Part shown: in pieces, positions 55,975 to 64,000 of the stretch
How the letters are laid out: every line of letters starts with the position of its first letter
Numbering within the stretch: the stretch's first letter is position 1
NCBI GenBank assembly: GCA_017620635.1
Contig: JAGAUV010000007.1
Location: 1-64,000, forward strand
Source of the DNA: Muribaculaceae bacterium
Lineage (GTDB): Bacteria > Bacteroidota > Bacteroidia > Bacteroidales > Muribaculaceae
Reading direction: 5' to 3'
DNA: 64,000 bases
The notes under the pieces: model-generated
What the model saw: only the letters and a program-made list of their open reading frames with translations
Told to the model about the DNA's origin: nothing
Database searches by the model: none
Position numbers and translations under genes: made by a program

Positions 55975-57377
55975 ACCGGCCTTTCATCAATACGGATTTC
56001 CTCCTGGATACCGACACCGCCCGTCATCTGTATCATGACAATGCGGAGCACCTACCGATTATCGATTACCACTGTCATCTCTCGCCCGAGGCGATAGCCG
56101 AAAACAGACCGTTTGAATCCATCACAGACCTTTGGCTCGGAGGCGACCACTATAAGTGGCGCGCTATGAGAGCCAATGGCGTTGATGAGTATTTTATAAC
56201 CGGAGGAGCCTCTCCCTGGGAGAAGTTTCAGAAATGGGCGGAGACGGTGCCGCGTACATTCCGGAATCCCCTCTATCACTGGACTCATCTCGAACTGTCC
56301 ACGGCATTCGGCATCGACACAGTACTCAATCCCGAGACTGCGCGCGAGATATTCGACCGTTGCAACGAGCGTCTCCGCCAGCCCGACATGACTCCCGAAG
56401 GACTGATGCGTCGCTATAATGTTGAACTCGTCTGCACTACCGACGATCCTGTCGATGATCTTCATTATCACGAGATAATTGCACGAAAAGGTTTCCCCGT
56501 GAAAGTATTGCCTACATGGCGACCCGATAAGGCTGTCAATGTGGGAGAGCCGGACGTGTACAACGCCTATCTTGACCGTCTTGCCGACGCAAGCGCAACT
56601 GATATCCGCGATTATGATTCGCTCATCAAAGCTCTCGCGAAGCGCCATGACTTTTTCCACCGGGCCGGTTGCCGTCTCGCCGATCACGGTCTGACGGATT
56701 TTCCATGCTCTCCTGCCGGGGATGCGGAGGTCAGGACTATCTTCGCTACCGTTCGTTCCGGCCACAGGCTAAGCCCGGAGCAAGGCAAAAAGCTTCAGAC
56801 AGCTCTTCTGCTTGAGCTCTGCCGCATGAATCATAGTCGGGGCTGGGTGCAGCAGTTCCATTTCGGCCCCATGCGTAACGTGAATACGCGAGCTTGGAAA
56901 TCTCTTGGGCCTGATACGGGATTTGATACAATAGGCGACTACAGCGGAGCAGCCGCCATAGCGTCGTTCCTCGACATTCTTGACCGGTCGGGGCAGCTCG
57001 CAAAATCCATACTCTATAATCTTAATCCGGCCGACAACGTATGGGTCGCCGCCATGATCGCAAATTTCCAGGACGGTACATGTCCGGGTAAGATGCAGTA
57101 CGGCGCCGCGTGGTGGTTCAACGATCATTTATCGGGAATGGAAGATCAGATAAACGCTATCTCGGCCCAAGGCCTGCTGAGCCGGTTTGTCGGTATGCTT
57201 ACCGACTCGCGCTCGTTCCTTTCATATCCGCGCCACGACTATTTCCGCCGCATCCTTTGCCGCATGCTGGGGCGCGACGTGGAGGGTGGTATGATCCCCG
57301 TTCAGGAGATAGACCGTGTAGCCGGAATGGTAAGGGACATATCTTATTTCAACGCTAAAAGTTATTTTAATTTCTGA
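55971..57377 (+). CDS. uxaC: glucuronate isomerase
   Basis: UxaC isomerises D-glucuronate to D-fructuronate and galacturonate to tagaturonate. The 468-residue amidohydrolase-fold protein has the start IIDYHCHLSPEAIAENR (metal-binding HCH), ELVCTTDDPVDD and WVQQFHFGPMRNVN motifs. Length equals that of family members. It overlaps the transporter gene by 4 bp and is 7 bp before uxuA. Confidence 0.95.
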   Translation: MNRPFINTDFLLDTDTARHLYHDNAEHLPIIDYHCHLSPEAIAENRPFESITDLWLGGDHYKWRAMRANGVDEYFITGGASPWEKFQKWAETVPRTFRNPLYHWTHLELSTAFGIDTVLNPETAREIFDRCNERLRQPDMTPEGLMRRYNVELVCTTDDPVDDLHYHEIIARKGFPVKVLPTWRPDKAVNVGEPDVYNAYLDRLADASATDIRDYDSLIKALAKRHDFFHRAGCRLADHGLTDFPCSPAGDAEVRTIFATVRSGHRLSPEQGKKLQTALLLELCRMNHSRGWVQQFHFGPMRNVNTRAWKSLGPDTGFDTIGDYSGAAAIASFLDILDRSGQLAKSILYNLNPADNVWVAAMIANFQDGTCPGKMQYGAAWWFNDHLSGMEDQINAISAQGLLSRFVGMLTDSRSFLSYPRHDYFRRILCRMLGRDVEGGMIPVQEIDRVAGMVRDISYFNAKSYFNF

Positions 57378-57384
57378 AACGAAT

Positions 57385-58566
57385 ATGATGGAAAAAACCT
57401 GGCGATGGTTTGGTCCGAACGACATAATATCGCTCGAGACCTTGCGACAGATTGGTGTAGAGGGTATCGTTACCTCTCTTCATCATATACCTAACGGCGA
57501 GATCTGGCCTACCGAGGAAATCGAACGGATGAAGCAGCTCATAGAGAGTCACGGCCTTCGGTGGAGTGTGGTAGAGAGTCTCCCGGTGTGTGAAGAGATC
57601 AAATATGCCGGTCCTGACCGCGACCGTCTGATTCAAAACTATATAGAGAGTCTGCGCAATCTCGGCAAATCGGGAGTGTGGACAATTTGCTATAATTTCA
57701 TGCCCGTGCTCGACTGGGCCCGCACCGATCTTGAATATCTCAATCCCGACGGCACGCGATCGCTATATTTCAATCGTGCCGAATTTGCGTATTTCGATAT
57801 TTATCTGCTGAAGCGAGCAGGAGCCGCCGGCGAATGGGATGAAGAGACCCTGCGCCGTGTAGAGGAGTTGAAGTCTGTCATGACGCCCTCCGACGATGCC
57901 CGGCTTATTGAAAACATTATAATAAAGACACAGGGCTTTGTCAACGGCAATATCACAGGCAAAGAGGATGATCCGCTCGAAAAGTTCCGTCAGATCCTCA
58001 GTCTATACAACGGCATCGACCGTGACACACTGCGCGACAATCTCAAGTACTTCCTTGAGGCGATAATGCCTGTATGCAGGGAGTATGATATACGTATGTG
58101 TATCCATCCCGACGATCCACCCATGCAGATTCTCGGACTCCCACGCATTGTATCATGCGCCGACGACATAGAGTGGATGCTCAATGCCGTGCCTGATCCA
58201 CACAACGGCATTACTTTCTGCGCCGGTTCGCTAAGCGCTGGCAGCCATAATGATGTTCCGGCTATGGCGCGTCGCTTTGCCGACCGCACGTGGTTTATAC
58301 ATCTTCGCAGTTGCGAGATTCTTCCCAACGGCGATTTCCGCGAGGCAAGTCATCTTGGCGGACGGGCTGATATCATTTCCCTTGTCCGCACGTTCGAGAC
58401 GATAAACCCCGGTCTTCCTATGCGTGTCGATCACGGCCGTCTGATGCTCGACGACGCCGGGAAGGGCTATAATGCCGGTTACTCCTTCCATGGCCGTATG
58501 CTCGCGCTCGGCCAGGTCGATGGCGTTATGGCTACAGTAAGCCGTTACATGTCAAACAAGCTCTAA
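57385..58566 (+). CDS. uxuA: mannonate dehydratase
   Basis: UxuA dehydrates D-mannonate to 2-keto-3-deoxygluconate. The 393-residue TIM-barrel enzyme has the start KTWRWFGPNDIISL, WTICYNFMPVLDWARTDL and CIHPDDPPMQILGLPRIVS motifs, with NGITFCAGSL later; these hold the metal site and active residues. Two adjacent ATG codons make the start uncertain by one residue. It is in frame order with uxaC and the next gene. Confidence 0.95.
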   Translation: MMEKTWRWFGPNDIISLETLRQIGVEGIVTSLHHIPNGEIWPTEEIERMKQLIESHGLRWSVVESLPVCEEIKYAGPDRDRLIQNYIESLRNLGKSGVWTICYNFMPVLDWARTDLEYLNPDGTRSLYFNRAEFAYFDIYLLKRAGAAGEWDEETLRRVEELKSVMTPSDDARLIENIIIKTQGFVNGNITGKEDDPLEKFRQILSLYNGIDRDTLRDNLKYFLEAIMPVCREYDIRMCIHPDDPPMQILGLPRIVSCADDIEWMLNAVPDPHNGITFCAGSLSAGSHNDVPAMARRFADRTWFIHLRSCEILPNGDFREASHLGGRADIISLVRTFETINPGLPMRVDHGRLMLDDAGKGYNAGYSFHGRMLALGQVDGVMATVSRYMSNKL

Positions 58567-58581
58567 ATCTAATATCCTACA

Positions 58582-59394
58582 ATGAGTAATCTTTTTGATA
58601 TATCAGGCCACGTAGTGGTTATTACCGGAGGAACAGGCGTTCTCGGCAGCTGTATAGCCGGATATCTGGCTAAGCAAAAAGCCAAAGTCGTTATCCTCGG
58701 CCGTCGTGTCGACGAAGGGAACAAGATAGTAGAAGAAATCACAGCCGAAGGTGGCGAGGCCATTTTCCTTACCTGCGATGTGCTCGATATTGACAGCGTG
58801 CAGGCCTGCTGCGATGAGATTATTGACCGCTATGGACATGTCGATGCCCTTCTCAACGCTGCCGGTGGCAATATGCCTGGAGCTGTAATAGCACCCGACA
58901 AGACATTTTTCGATCTTGACATAGATCATTTCCGTAAAGTACTTGATCTGAACCTTACCGGCACGGTAATACCGACACAGGTATTTCTTAAGCCTATGGC
59001 CGAGGCCGGCAAGGGGGCGATTGTCAATTTTTCATCTATGTCGGCATTCCGACCGCTCACAAGGGTTCTCGGTTATTCTGCCGCCAAGGCCGGAATATCG
59101 AACTTTACAGCATATATGGCGGCCGAGGTCGCAAAGAAATTCACATCGGGCATACGTGTCAATGCAATTGCTCCCGGCTTTTTCCTGACCAACCAGAACC
59201 GCTCGCTGCTGACCAATCCGGACGGCTCTCTTACCGAGCGTGGTAAAGATGTCATTCGCCAGACACCGTTCCAGCGCTTTGGCAAGCCGGAGGAACTATG
59301 CGGCACGATCCATTATCTTGTTTCCGAAGCTTCAGCCTTTGTGACAGGTACTGTCGCCGTAGTCGATGGCGGCTTCAATGTCTACTCCATGTGA
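58582..59394 (+). CDS. SDR-type D-mannonate oxidoreductase (fructuronate reductase)
   Basis: The 270-residue short-chain dehydrogenase has the NAD(P) motif TGGTGVLG (about 15-22), NAAGG, catalytic Ser in NFSSMSAF and the YSAAK motif. It ends with a VVDGGFNVYSM tail. It is not related to the classical UxuB of E. coli but sits where UxuB activity is needed, between fructuronate and mannonate. SDR-type UxuB-like enzymes are known in Bacillus and other Bacteroidota. It ends the operon before a strong terminator. Confidence 0.82.
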   Translation: MSNLFDISGHVVVITGGTGVLGSCIAGYLAKQKAKVVILGRRVDEGNKIVEEITAEGGEAIFLTCDVLDIDSVQACCDEIIDRYGHVDALLNAAGGNMPGAVIAPDKTFFDLDIDHFRKVLDLNLTGTVIPTQVFLKPMAEAGKGAIVNFSSMSAFRPLTRVLGYSAAKAGISNFTAYMAAEVAKKFTSGIRVNAIAPGFFLTNQNRSLLTNPDGSLTERGKDVIRQTPFQRFGKPEELCGTIHYLVSEASAFVTGTVAVVDGGFNVYSM

Positions 59395-59423
59395 TCGTCA
59401 ACAGGCATAGTGATAAATGAAAA

Positions 59424-59451
59424 AGGGCCTCCGGCAAAAACGGGAGGCCCT
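59424..59451. terminator. bidirectional terminator between the uronate operon and ompA
   Basis: AGGGCCTCC at 59424-59432 pairs perfectly with GGAGGCCCT at 59443-59451. On the minus strand TTTTTCATTT follows, ideal for ending the ompA transcript. On the + strand only GATTTAT follows, so it is weaker for the operon. Confidence 0.85.
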
Positions 59452-59472
59452 GATTTATAAGAGAGATATTGC

Positions 59473-60678
59473 TTACTGGGCGTTGAAGATTACGATGCGG
59501 TTCCAGTTGTTGACATCGTAGGGCTGAACGTTAGAGCCTTCGGCCTGGATGACGAGACGGTCGGGATTGATGCCGTATTCGTTGACGAGCATGTCGTAGA
59601 CGGCTTTAGCGCGACGTTTCGAGAGTGTCATGTTGTAGTCGCTTGTGCCGGTGTCCTTGTCGGCGTAGCCTACGATAGCGACATTCTGGTCGGGATTTGC
59701 CTTCATCCATTCAGCGGTGTTGAATACGTTGACCTTTTCCTGGTCGCTGATGCGGGCCGAGTTGAGGGTAAAGCGTACGGTTGCCATCATGGGTGCTACT
59801 TCAACGGCTACAGTCTCAGACTCTACGACTTCGGGGCACGGGAGCTGTGCTTCGGCGGCTGCGAGGGCTGCAGTAGAAGCTGCGAGGGCTGCACGCATGC
59901 TGTTGACCTGGTTGTTGAGGTTGTCAATGTATTCTACGTATTCGCAGGGATTATAGCTCTTGTAGTCGCGGCCTCCGAAAGTGATGGTAAAACCGCCGGT
60001 TACAGTACCGTTGATGTCGACTGGACGACCGAATGCGATGTTGTTGAAGTTGTCGCCATAGAACTGGGCGCGGCCTTCAGCGAAGAAGTCGACATATTTG
60101 CATAGACGGAAGCGCAGCTGGATACCGCCTGATACGGGGAGTGTCCATGAGTTTGTCTTGACACGGTTGTCGGCATAGACGTTTTCAGGACCTTTGAAGT
60201 CCCATGCGTATGTACCGCCCAGACCGATGAACGGAATGATAGAGAATACGCGGTCGGGGTTTACTCCGCCGAGGGAGTTGAACATATCCCACATGAAGTC
60301 GACGTTTGCCGATACATATTTGAATTTGCTCATGCCCTTGTTCTCATAGTGAAGAGGACCGCCCATAAAGGATGCACGCCATCCCATGTAGGGAGAGAAC
60401 CATTTGCCAAAACCGAAGTTGTAGTTCACGGTAATGTGACTTTCACGATCGCCGTTCTTGTTGGTGCCTTCCAGGAAAGGAATCGCGATTCCGGCGCCGA
60501 ACTGGATGAACCAGTTGTCCTTTTTATTCACATAGTACTGGTCCTTGCAGGTAATATCGCTAATGACCGTAGTTTGTTCTTCTTCTACGACAACGGCATC
60601 ATCCTGGGCTTTTGCTGTCAGCGACGGTACGAGCATAGCACAGCAGACAGCGGTGGTGAATAATACGTTCGTTTTCAT
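59473..60678 (-). CDS. OmpA-family outer-membrane protein
   Basis: The 401-residue protein has a signal peptide (about 1-24), an eight-stranded barrel (about 45-255), a short Ala-rich coiled helix (about 258-290) and a C-terminal OmpA-like peptidoglycan-binding domain (about 290-401, with VAIVGYADKDTGTSDYN and LSKRRAKAV). It anchors the outer membrane to the wall and is likely abundant. Its upstream gap is long and structured (see 60679-61227). Confidence 0.9.
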   Translation of the reverse strand: MKTNVLFTTAVCCAMLVPSLTAKAQDDAVVVEEEQTTVISDITCKDQYYVNKKDNWFIQFGAGIAIPFLEGTNKNGDRESHITVNYNFGFGKWFSPYMGWRASFMGGPLHYENKGMSKFKYVSANVDFMWDMFNSLGGVNPDRVFSIIPFIGLGGTYAWDFKGPENVYADNRVKTNSWTLPVSGGIQLRFRLCKYVDFFAEGRAQFYGDNFNNIAFGRPVDINGTVTGGFTITFGGRDYKSYNPCEYVEYIDNLNNQVNSMRAALAASTAALAAAEAQLPCPEVVESETVAVEVAPMMATVRFTLNSARISDQEKVNVFNTAEWMKANPDQNVAIVGYADKDTGTSDYNMTLSKRRAKAVYDMLVNEYGINPDRLVIQAEGSNVQPYDVNNWNRIVIFNAQ

Positions 60679-60783
60679 TTTGGTTGAATTGGGTTTGTTA
60701 GACTTTTGTTATTTAATTTCGTTTTTTTAGGTTTGGGTTACCTGTGGAGGTATGCAAGGTCTGTTAAGCCTTGCGTTGAAATA

Positions 60784-60835
60784 TTAACAAGTCTTTTGGT
60801 TTTGTTGTTCAAGCCGCGTAAAAATTTAACAAGTC
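60784..60835. repeat. direct repeat upstream of ompA
   Basis: TTAACAAGTC occurs at 60784-60793 and 60826-60835, exactly 42 bp apart (about four helical turns). The copies lie in the ompA leader or promoter and may be regulator-binding sites. A small GCAAGG/CCTTGC hairpin lies nearby (60754-60774). Confidence 0.5.
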
Positions 60836-60970
60836 GGCGAGTATGTAAATTCGAGCCATAACAATCTCCGCATGAGAGCCTCGGTCGGAAAAGTCCGCTT
60901 TGACGCCCGAAATACGCCTTTTTGGAGCCGCTAAAGGTTAAAGTGTGTTAATCTGCGAAATTTTATGCTT

Positions 60971-61007
60971 CAAAATTATGTTATATAACATATAAGTTGT
61001 AATTTTG
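60971..61007. promoter_or_regulatory. symmetric divergent -7 boxes with central palindrome
   Basis: CAAAATTA at 60971-60978 is the minus-strand -7 TAATTTTG, and TAATTTTG at 61000-61007 is the + strand -7. Between them ATGTTATATAACAT (60978-60991) is a perfect 14-bp palindrome. The minus box could start the ompA transcript about 290 nt before its gene. The + box would start the short RNA described next. Confidence 0.55.
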
Positions 61008-61044
61008 CATCAGTTTTTCATGGTATTAGATTTAAGGTGAAAAG

Positions 61045-61076
61045 ATTAATCGTCGGGATGACGGTTAATTTTTTTG
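61045..61076 (+). terminator. intrinsic terminator upstream of dusB
   Basis: A 10-bp stem with one wobble (61045-61054 with 61060-61069) has a 5-nt loop and is followed by seven T. It is about 40 bp after the + strand -7 box at 61000-61007. The RNA between would be only about 60 nt. Apart from this, the 60679-61227 gap contains the direct repeats, the palindrome and the dusB promoter, and I see no gene in it. Confidence 0.8.
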
Positions 61077-61189
61077 TTTTTAGAGGGTCGATGTCGTGAA
61101 AGACGCCCCGGCGCGCGTTTTTATGGACAAATTTCCTTAAATGTTGGTCGAATTGAACACTCCGTGACTGCTGATTGGCTCTTTTTCGC

Positions 61190-61197
61190 TATATTTG
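61190..61197 (+). promoter_or_regulatory. -7 element of dusB
   Basis: TATATTTG followed by CA lies 30 bp before the chosen dusB start at 61228. The longer open frame (from 61195) would begin inside this box, which favours 61228. Confidence 0.55.
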
Positions 61198-61227
61198 CAT
61201 TCAATTTTTTCAATAGAGCAGCAAAGG

Positions 61228-62220
61228 ATGAAGATAGGAACAGTCGAACTTGGAGAACAACCGGTCATGCTTGCCCCGATGGAAGATGTGACAGACGCAT
61301 CTTTCCGTCTTATATGCAAGGAGCAGGGCGCGGATATGACATATACCGAGTTCGTTTCGGCCGACGCACTCATCCGTAATATAGCAGCAACCACACGCAA
61401 GCTTCATATTGCAGAAGGGGAGCGCCCGACAGCCATACAGATTTATGGACGCGAGGTGGGCCCTATGGTCGAAGCCGCAGCGATAGTTGAAGAGGCCGCG
61501 CCCGATATACTCGACATCAATTTCGGCTGCCCGGTAAAGAAAGTCGCCGGGAAAGGAGCCGGAGCCGGCATGCTGCGCGATATCCCGCGTATGCTCGAGA
61601 TTACACGCGCTGTGGTGGATGCGGTCAAAATCCCCGTAACGGTCAAGACTCGTCTGGGATGGGACTGCAACAGCAAAATTATCGTCGATCTTGCCGAACG
61701 CCTTCAGGACTGCGGTATCGCCGCGCTGACGGTGCATGGCCGCACACGGTCGCAGATGTATACCGGCGAGGCCGACTGGGACGAGATAGCACGAGTCAAG
61801 GCTAATCCGAGGCTACATATCCCCGTGATAGGCAATGGCGACATTACCACTCCCGAGCGACTTGTGAAAGCTTTCGAGACAGGTGTCGACGGCGTAATGG
61901 TAGGCCGCGCGTCGATAGGCGCCCCCTGGATATTCCGCGAGATGACATCATATCTGCGCACAGGCAGGGTAGAGGAGATATCGCTGGCCGAGAAGTTTGC
62001 CTTGTTGCGCAGGCAGATACGCGAGAGCGTGGAGCGCATCGATGAATACCGAGGCATACTGCACATACGCAGGCATCTGGCGGCTTCTCCCTTGTTCAAG
62101 AGCATACCGAATTTCAGACCTACAAGGATCAGAATGCTTCAGGCTTCGACCCTTGACGAACTTAATCAGGTACTTAATAGTATTGAATACGACATCATAC
62201 CGTCGATACAACAATCATGA
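61228..62220 (+). CDS. dusB: tRNA-dihydrouridine synthase B
   Basis: DusB reduces a uridine in the tRNA D-loop using FMN and NADPH. The 330-residue TIM barrel starts with GEQPVMLAPMEDVTDASFR, has the catalytic cysteine in INFGCPVKKVAGKGAG, HGRTRSQMYTGEADW and GNGDITTPE at the FMN site. The length is normal. It overlaps the next gene by ATGA. Confidence 0.93.
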   Translation: MKIGTVELGEQPVMLAPMEDVTDASFRLICKEQGADMTYTEFVSADALIRNIAATTRKLHIAEGERPTAIQIYGREVGPMVEAAAIVEEAAPDILDINFGCPVKKVAGKGAGAGMLRDIPRMLEITRAVVDAVKIPVTVKTRLGWDCNSKIIVDLAERLQDCGIAALTVHGRTRSQMYTGEADWDEIARVKANPRLHIPVIGNGDITTPERLVKAFETGVDGVMVGRASIGAPWIFREMTSYLRTGRVEEISLAEKFALLRRQIRESVERIDEYRGILHIRRHLAASPLFKSIPNFRPTRIRMLQASTLDELNQVLNSIEYDIIPSIQQS

Positions 62221-62924
62221 GACATATCATTATCATACTTTCTTTTCTTATCGCTTCGGCGACCCTCTATGCCGATGAACTTGCTGCATATAGGCTCAAT
62301 GTTCAGAATTTCAGTGAATTTACTGTAGTCGACGGAGTTTCGGTAGATTATTACTGCCGTCCTGATTCTGCCGGATGGGCCGTGTTCTACTGCACTCCCG
62401 AGAAGGCATCGGAGATAATGTTCGAGAACAAGGCCGAGAAACTGACCATCCGCAGTGCCGCCGACGAGAATGTGATCAAGAATCTTCCGACCATACGTCT
62501 TTACTCCGGCATACTTAACAAGGTGGAGAACTCGGGCGACTCAATAGTACGCATCTTCGCCCCGGCGCATGTCGAGAATCTGAAGATAAGCCAGATCGGC
62601 AACGGCAAGATCGAAGCCAGAGATATCGACGCCGACAATGTGGAGGCGAGCATTACCGCCGGTAAGGGACATCTCTCCCTGTCGGGCAAAGCCGACAAGG
62701 CCAAGATAAAAAATGTGAGCACCGGTCCGATCGACGCTTCGGGGCTTACCGTGCGTCAGGCCAACTGTTATCTGTTCGGCACCGGCGATATACAATGTAT
62801 GCCTACCGAGCAGTTGCGGATCTACGGCGCCGGTTCGGGCAAGGTGTATTATCATGTCAAACCCAACAAGATCACTAATCGAGGCATAGGAGTAAAAGCA
62901 CTCCCTGCGCCGAATGCTGATTGA
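62217..62924 (+). CDS. exported GIN-domain (DUF2807) protein
   Basis: The 235-residue product has a signal peptide (about 1-18) and a repeated right-handed beta structure in which short strands such as ISQIGNGKIEARDID and SLSGKADKAKIKNVS recur. This is the putative GIN/DUF2807 auto-transporter adhesin head domain. Function is not established. It is cotranscribed with dusB and its TGA overlaps the TTG start of the next gene. Confidence 0.75.
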   Translation: MRHIIIILSFLIASATLYADELAAYRLNVQNFSEFTVVDGVSVDYYCRPDSAGWAVFYCTPEKASEIMFENKAEKLTIRSAADENVIKNLPTIRLYSGILNKVENSGDSIVRIFAPAHVENLKISQIGNGKIEARDIDADNVEASITAGKGHLSLSGKADKAKIKNVSTGPIDASGLTVRQANCYLFGTGDIQCMPTEQLRIYGAGSGKVYYHVKPNKITNRGIGVKALPAPNAD

Positions 62925-64000
62925 TAAACAGATATATTATCAGACCGCTCAAGACACGCACAGCCCACTCGCTGAAGTGGAATATGATCGACCGCGTGGC
63001 CACGCAAGTGCTCTATGCGGTAACCGGTATCGTGCTTGCCCGTGAGCTTTCGACCGAGGATTTCGCTCTTGTCGGCGCTCTGCTCATCTTTCAGGCTTTT
63101 GCTTCGCTGCTTGTCGACAGCGGTTTTGCCTATGCGCTGATACAGCGCAAACGGCCTACCAAGCTCGACTATTCTACCGTTCTGTGGTTTAATATGGCGG
63201 TGGCGACGCTGCTATATGTCGTACTGTATTTGTCCGCTCCTTTGATAGCCGACTGTTTTCAGGGCGATACGCGCCTCATACCGCTGTCGAGGGTAATGTT
63301 CCTGTCGTTGATACTCAATGCCGCCGCCATCGTGCAGACAAACAGGCTCATGAAGGCAATGGATGTGCGGCTCGTCGCGGTGTCGAACTCACTTGGCCTG
63401 GTCTTGGGCGGCGTTGTGGGTATCGTGCTTGCCGTGAACGGTTTCGGAGCGTGGGCTCTGGTATGGCAGACTCTGACCCTTGCTTCGGTAAAGAGTATCG
63501 TGCTGTGGACTTCGACCCGTTGGCGTCCGCTGATACGCTTCTCATGGAAGTCGCTTCGGGCTTATTTCGGCATAGGATCGAAGATGATGTTCACTTCGTT
63601 CCTCAATACGCTGTTTCTTAATATATACGGTTTCTTTATCGGCCATTTCGTGAGCATGTCGTCGCTCGGTTATTATACCCAGAGCGACAAATGGAGCAAG
63701 ATGGGTATAAGTTCTATCTCCCAGGTGCTCACGTCGTCGTTCCTGCCGGCTCTGTCGGCTGTACAGGACAGTCCCGAGCGATTCCGGGCGATGGTGTCGA
63801 AGATCAACCGCTTTACATCATATCTTCTCTTTCCGGCCATGCTTGGTCTCATGGCAATGGCCAAGCCGATATTCCATACTCTTTTCGGCGAGAAATGGGA
63901 TCCGTCGATCTATCTTTTCCAGCTCCTGCTCTTGCGCGGCGTTTTTGTGGTGTTCAATTCACTCTACAGCAATTATCTGCTTGCGCTCGGCCATGGCGGC
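62921..64000 (+). CDS. polysaccharide flippase, Wzx/RfbX type (3' end beyond window)
   Basis: Open from the TTG at 62921, which overlaps the preceding stop (TTGA), through the last base of the window (360 codons). It is missed by ATG/GTG searches that need a stop. The next in-frame ATG is 62984, but the residues before it (PLKTRTAHSLKWN) match the usual start of this family, so TTG is preferred. Multiple hydrophobic helices and the VATQVLYAVTGIVLARELS motif identify a MATE/MOP-superfamily lipid-linked oligosaccharide flippase. It may begin a surface-polysaccharide locus that continues outside the window. Confidence 0.82.
   Translation, partial: MINRYIIRPLKTRTAHSLKWNMIDRVATQVLYAVTGIVLARELSTEDFALVGALLIFQAFASLLVDSGFAYALIQRKRPTKLDYSTVLWFNMAVATLLYVVLYLSAPLIADCFQGDTRLIPLSRVMFLSLILNAAAIVQTNRLMKAMDVRLVAVSNSLGLVLGGVVGIVLAVNGFGAWALVWQTLTLASVKSIVLWTSTRWRPLIRFSWKSLRAYFGIGSKMMFTSFLNTLFLNIYGFFIGHFVSMSSLGYYTQSDKWSKMGISSISQVLTSSFLPALSAVQDSPERFRAMVSKINRFTSYLLFPAMLGLMAMAKPIFHTLFGEKWDPSIYLFQLLLLRGVFVVFNSLYSNYLLALGHGG

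Noticed and set aside
1..64000. CRISPR array, prophage, integron, restriction-modification or toxin-antitoxin system
   Set aside because: No regularly spaced repeats, phage structural genes, integrase, methylase/endonuclease pair or small two-gene toxin module was seen on either strand.

Overview
The window is a piece of a Bacteroidota chromosome. The evidence is a SusC/SusD pair, a SprA-type secretion translocon, several families typical of the phylum (DUF5106, DUF4924, GldE, DcaP-like porin), and promoters of the form TTTG-N19/20-TAnnTTTG. The moderately GC-rich coding sequence with AT-rich gaps and the gene mix suggest a gut Bacteroidales member, with Muribaculaceae the best guess. That family-level placement is inference; no rRNA gene is present. 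Coding density is high and most genes read on the + strand.

Layout. The first ~115 bp hold the 3' end of an IS30-type transposase, followed by speA, truA, a NahK-like sugar kinase, coaX, and an overlapping envelope block (outer-membrane barrel, lptC, gldE-like). An AT-rich non-coding gap (8106-8568) carries inverted repeats and a candidate small RNA. Then come a class A penicillin-binding protein on the minus strand, tRNA-Leu(UAA), and a short Rossmann protein. A long + run follows: DUF5106 protein, mnmA, BFN-UVR protein, nucleoside permease, rsmE, kdsA, TPR protein, DUF4924 protein, ilvA, C1 peptidase, SPOR lipoprotein, PHP phosphatase, M16 peptidase, DcaP-like porin, sugar nucleotidyltransferase, tgt, LptF/G permease, yqeY, serS and tilS. 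A minus-strand trio (small barrel protein, tsaD, cinA) converges on tilS.

From 37.6 kb there is a lone susC/susD pair, a 483-residue protein with DUF1186-like features, ruvA and the 2479-residue sprA. A six-gene operon (52.7-59.4 kb) then encodes a complete route from D-glucuronate to pyruvate plus glyceraldehyde-3-phosphate: kdgK, kdgA, exuT-like, uxaC, uxuA and an SDR-type mannonate oxidoreductase. An OmpA-family porin (minus), a complex 549-bp gap, dusB, a GIN-domain protein and the 5' part of a polysaccharide flippase close the window.

Themes. Translation and tRNA/rRNA modification is dense (truA, mnmA, rsmE, tgt, serS, tilS, tsaD, dusB, tRNA-Leu). The cell envelope is the second theme (lptC, lptF/G, kdsA, PBP1a, SprA, SusCD, OmpA). 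I saw no CRISPR array, prophage, restriction system or obvious defence island. The least explained DNA is in two gaps, 8106-8568 and 60679-61227, and in the 483-residue protein. Residue-level oddities include a queuine tRNA-ribosyltransferase without the zinc cysteines and a thioredoxin-like protein without CxxC.
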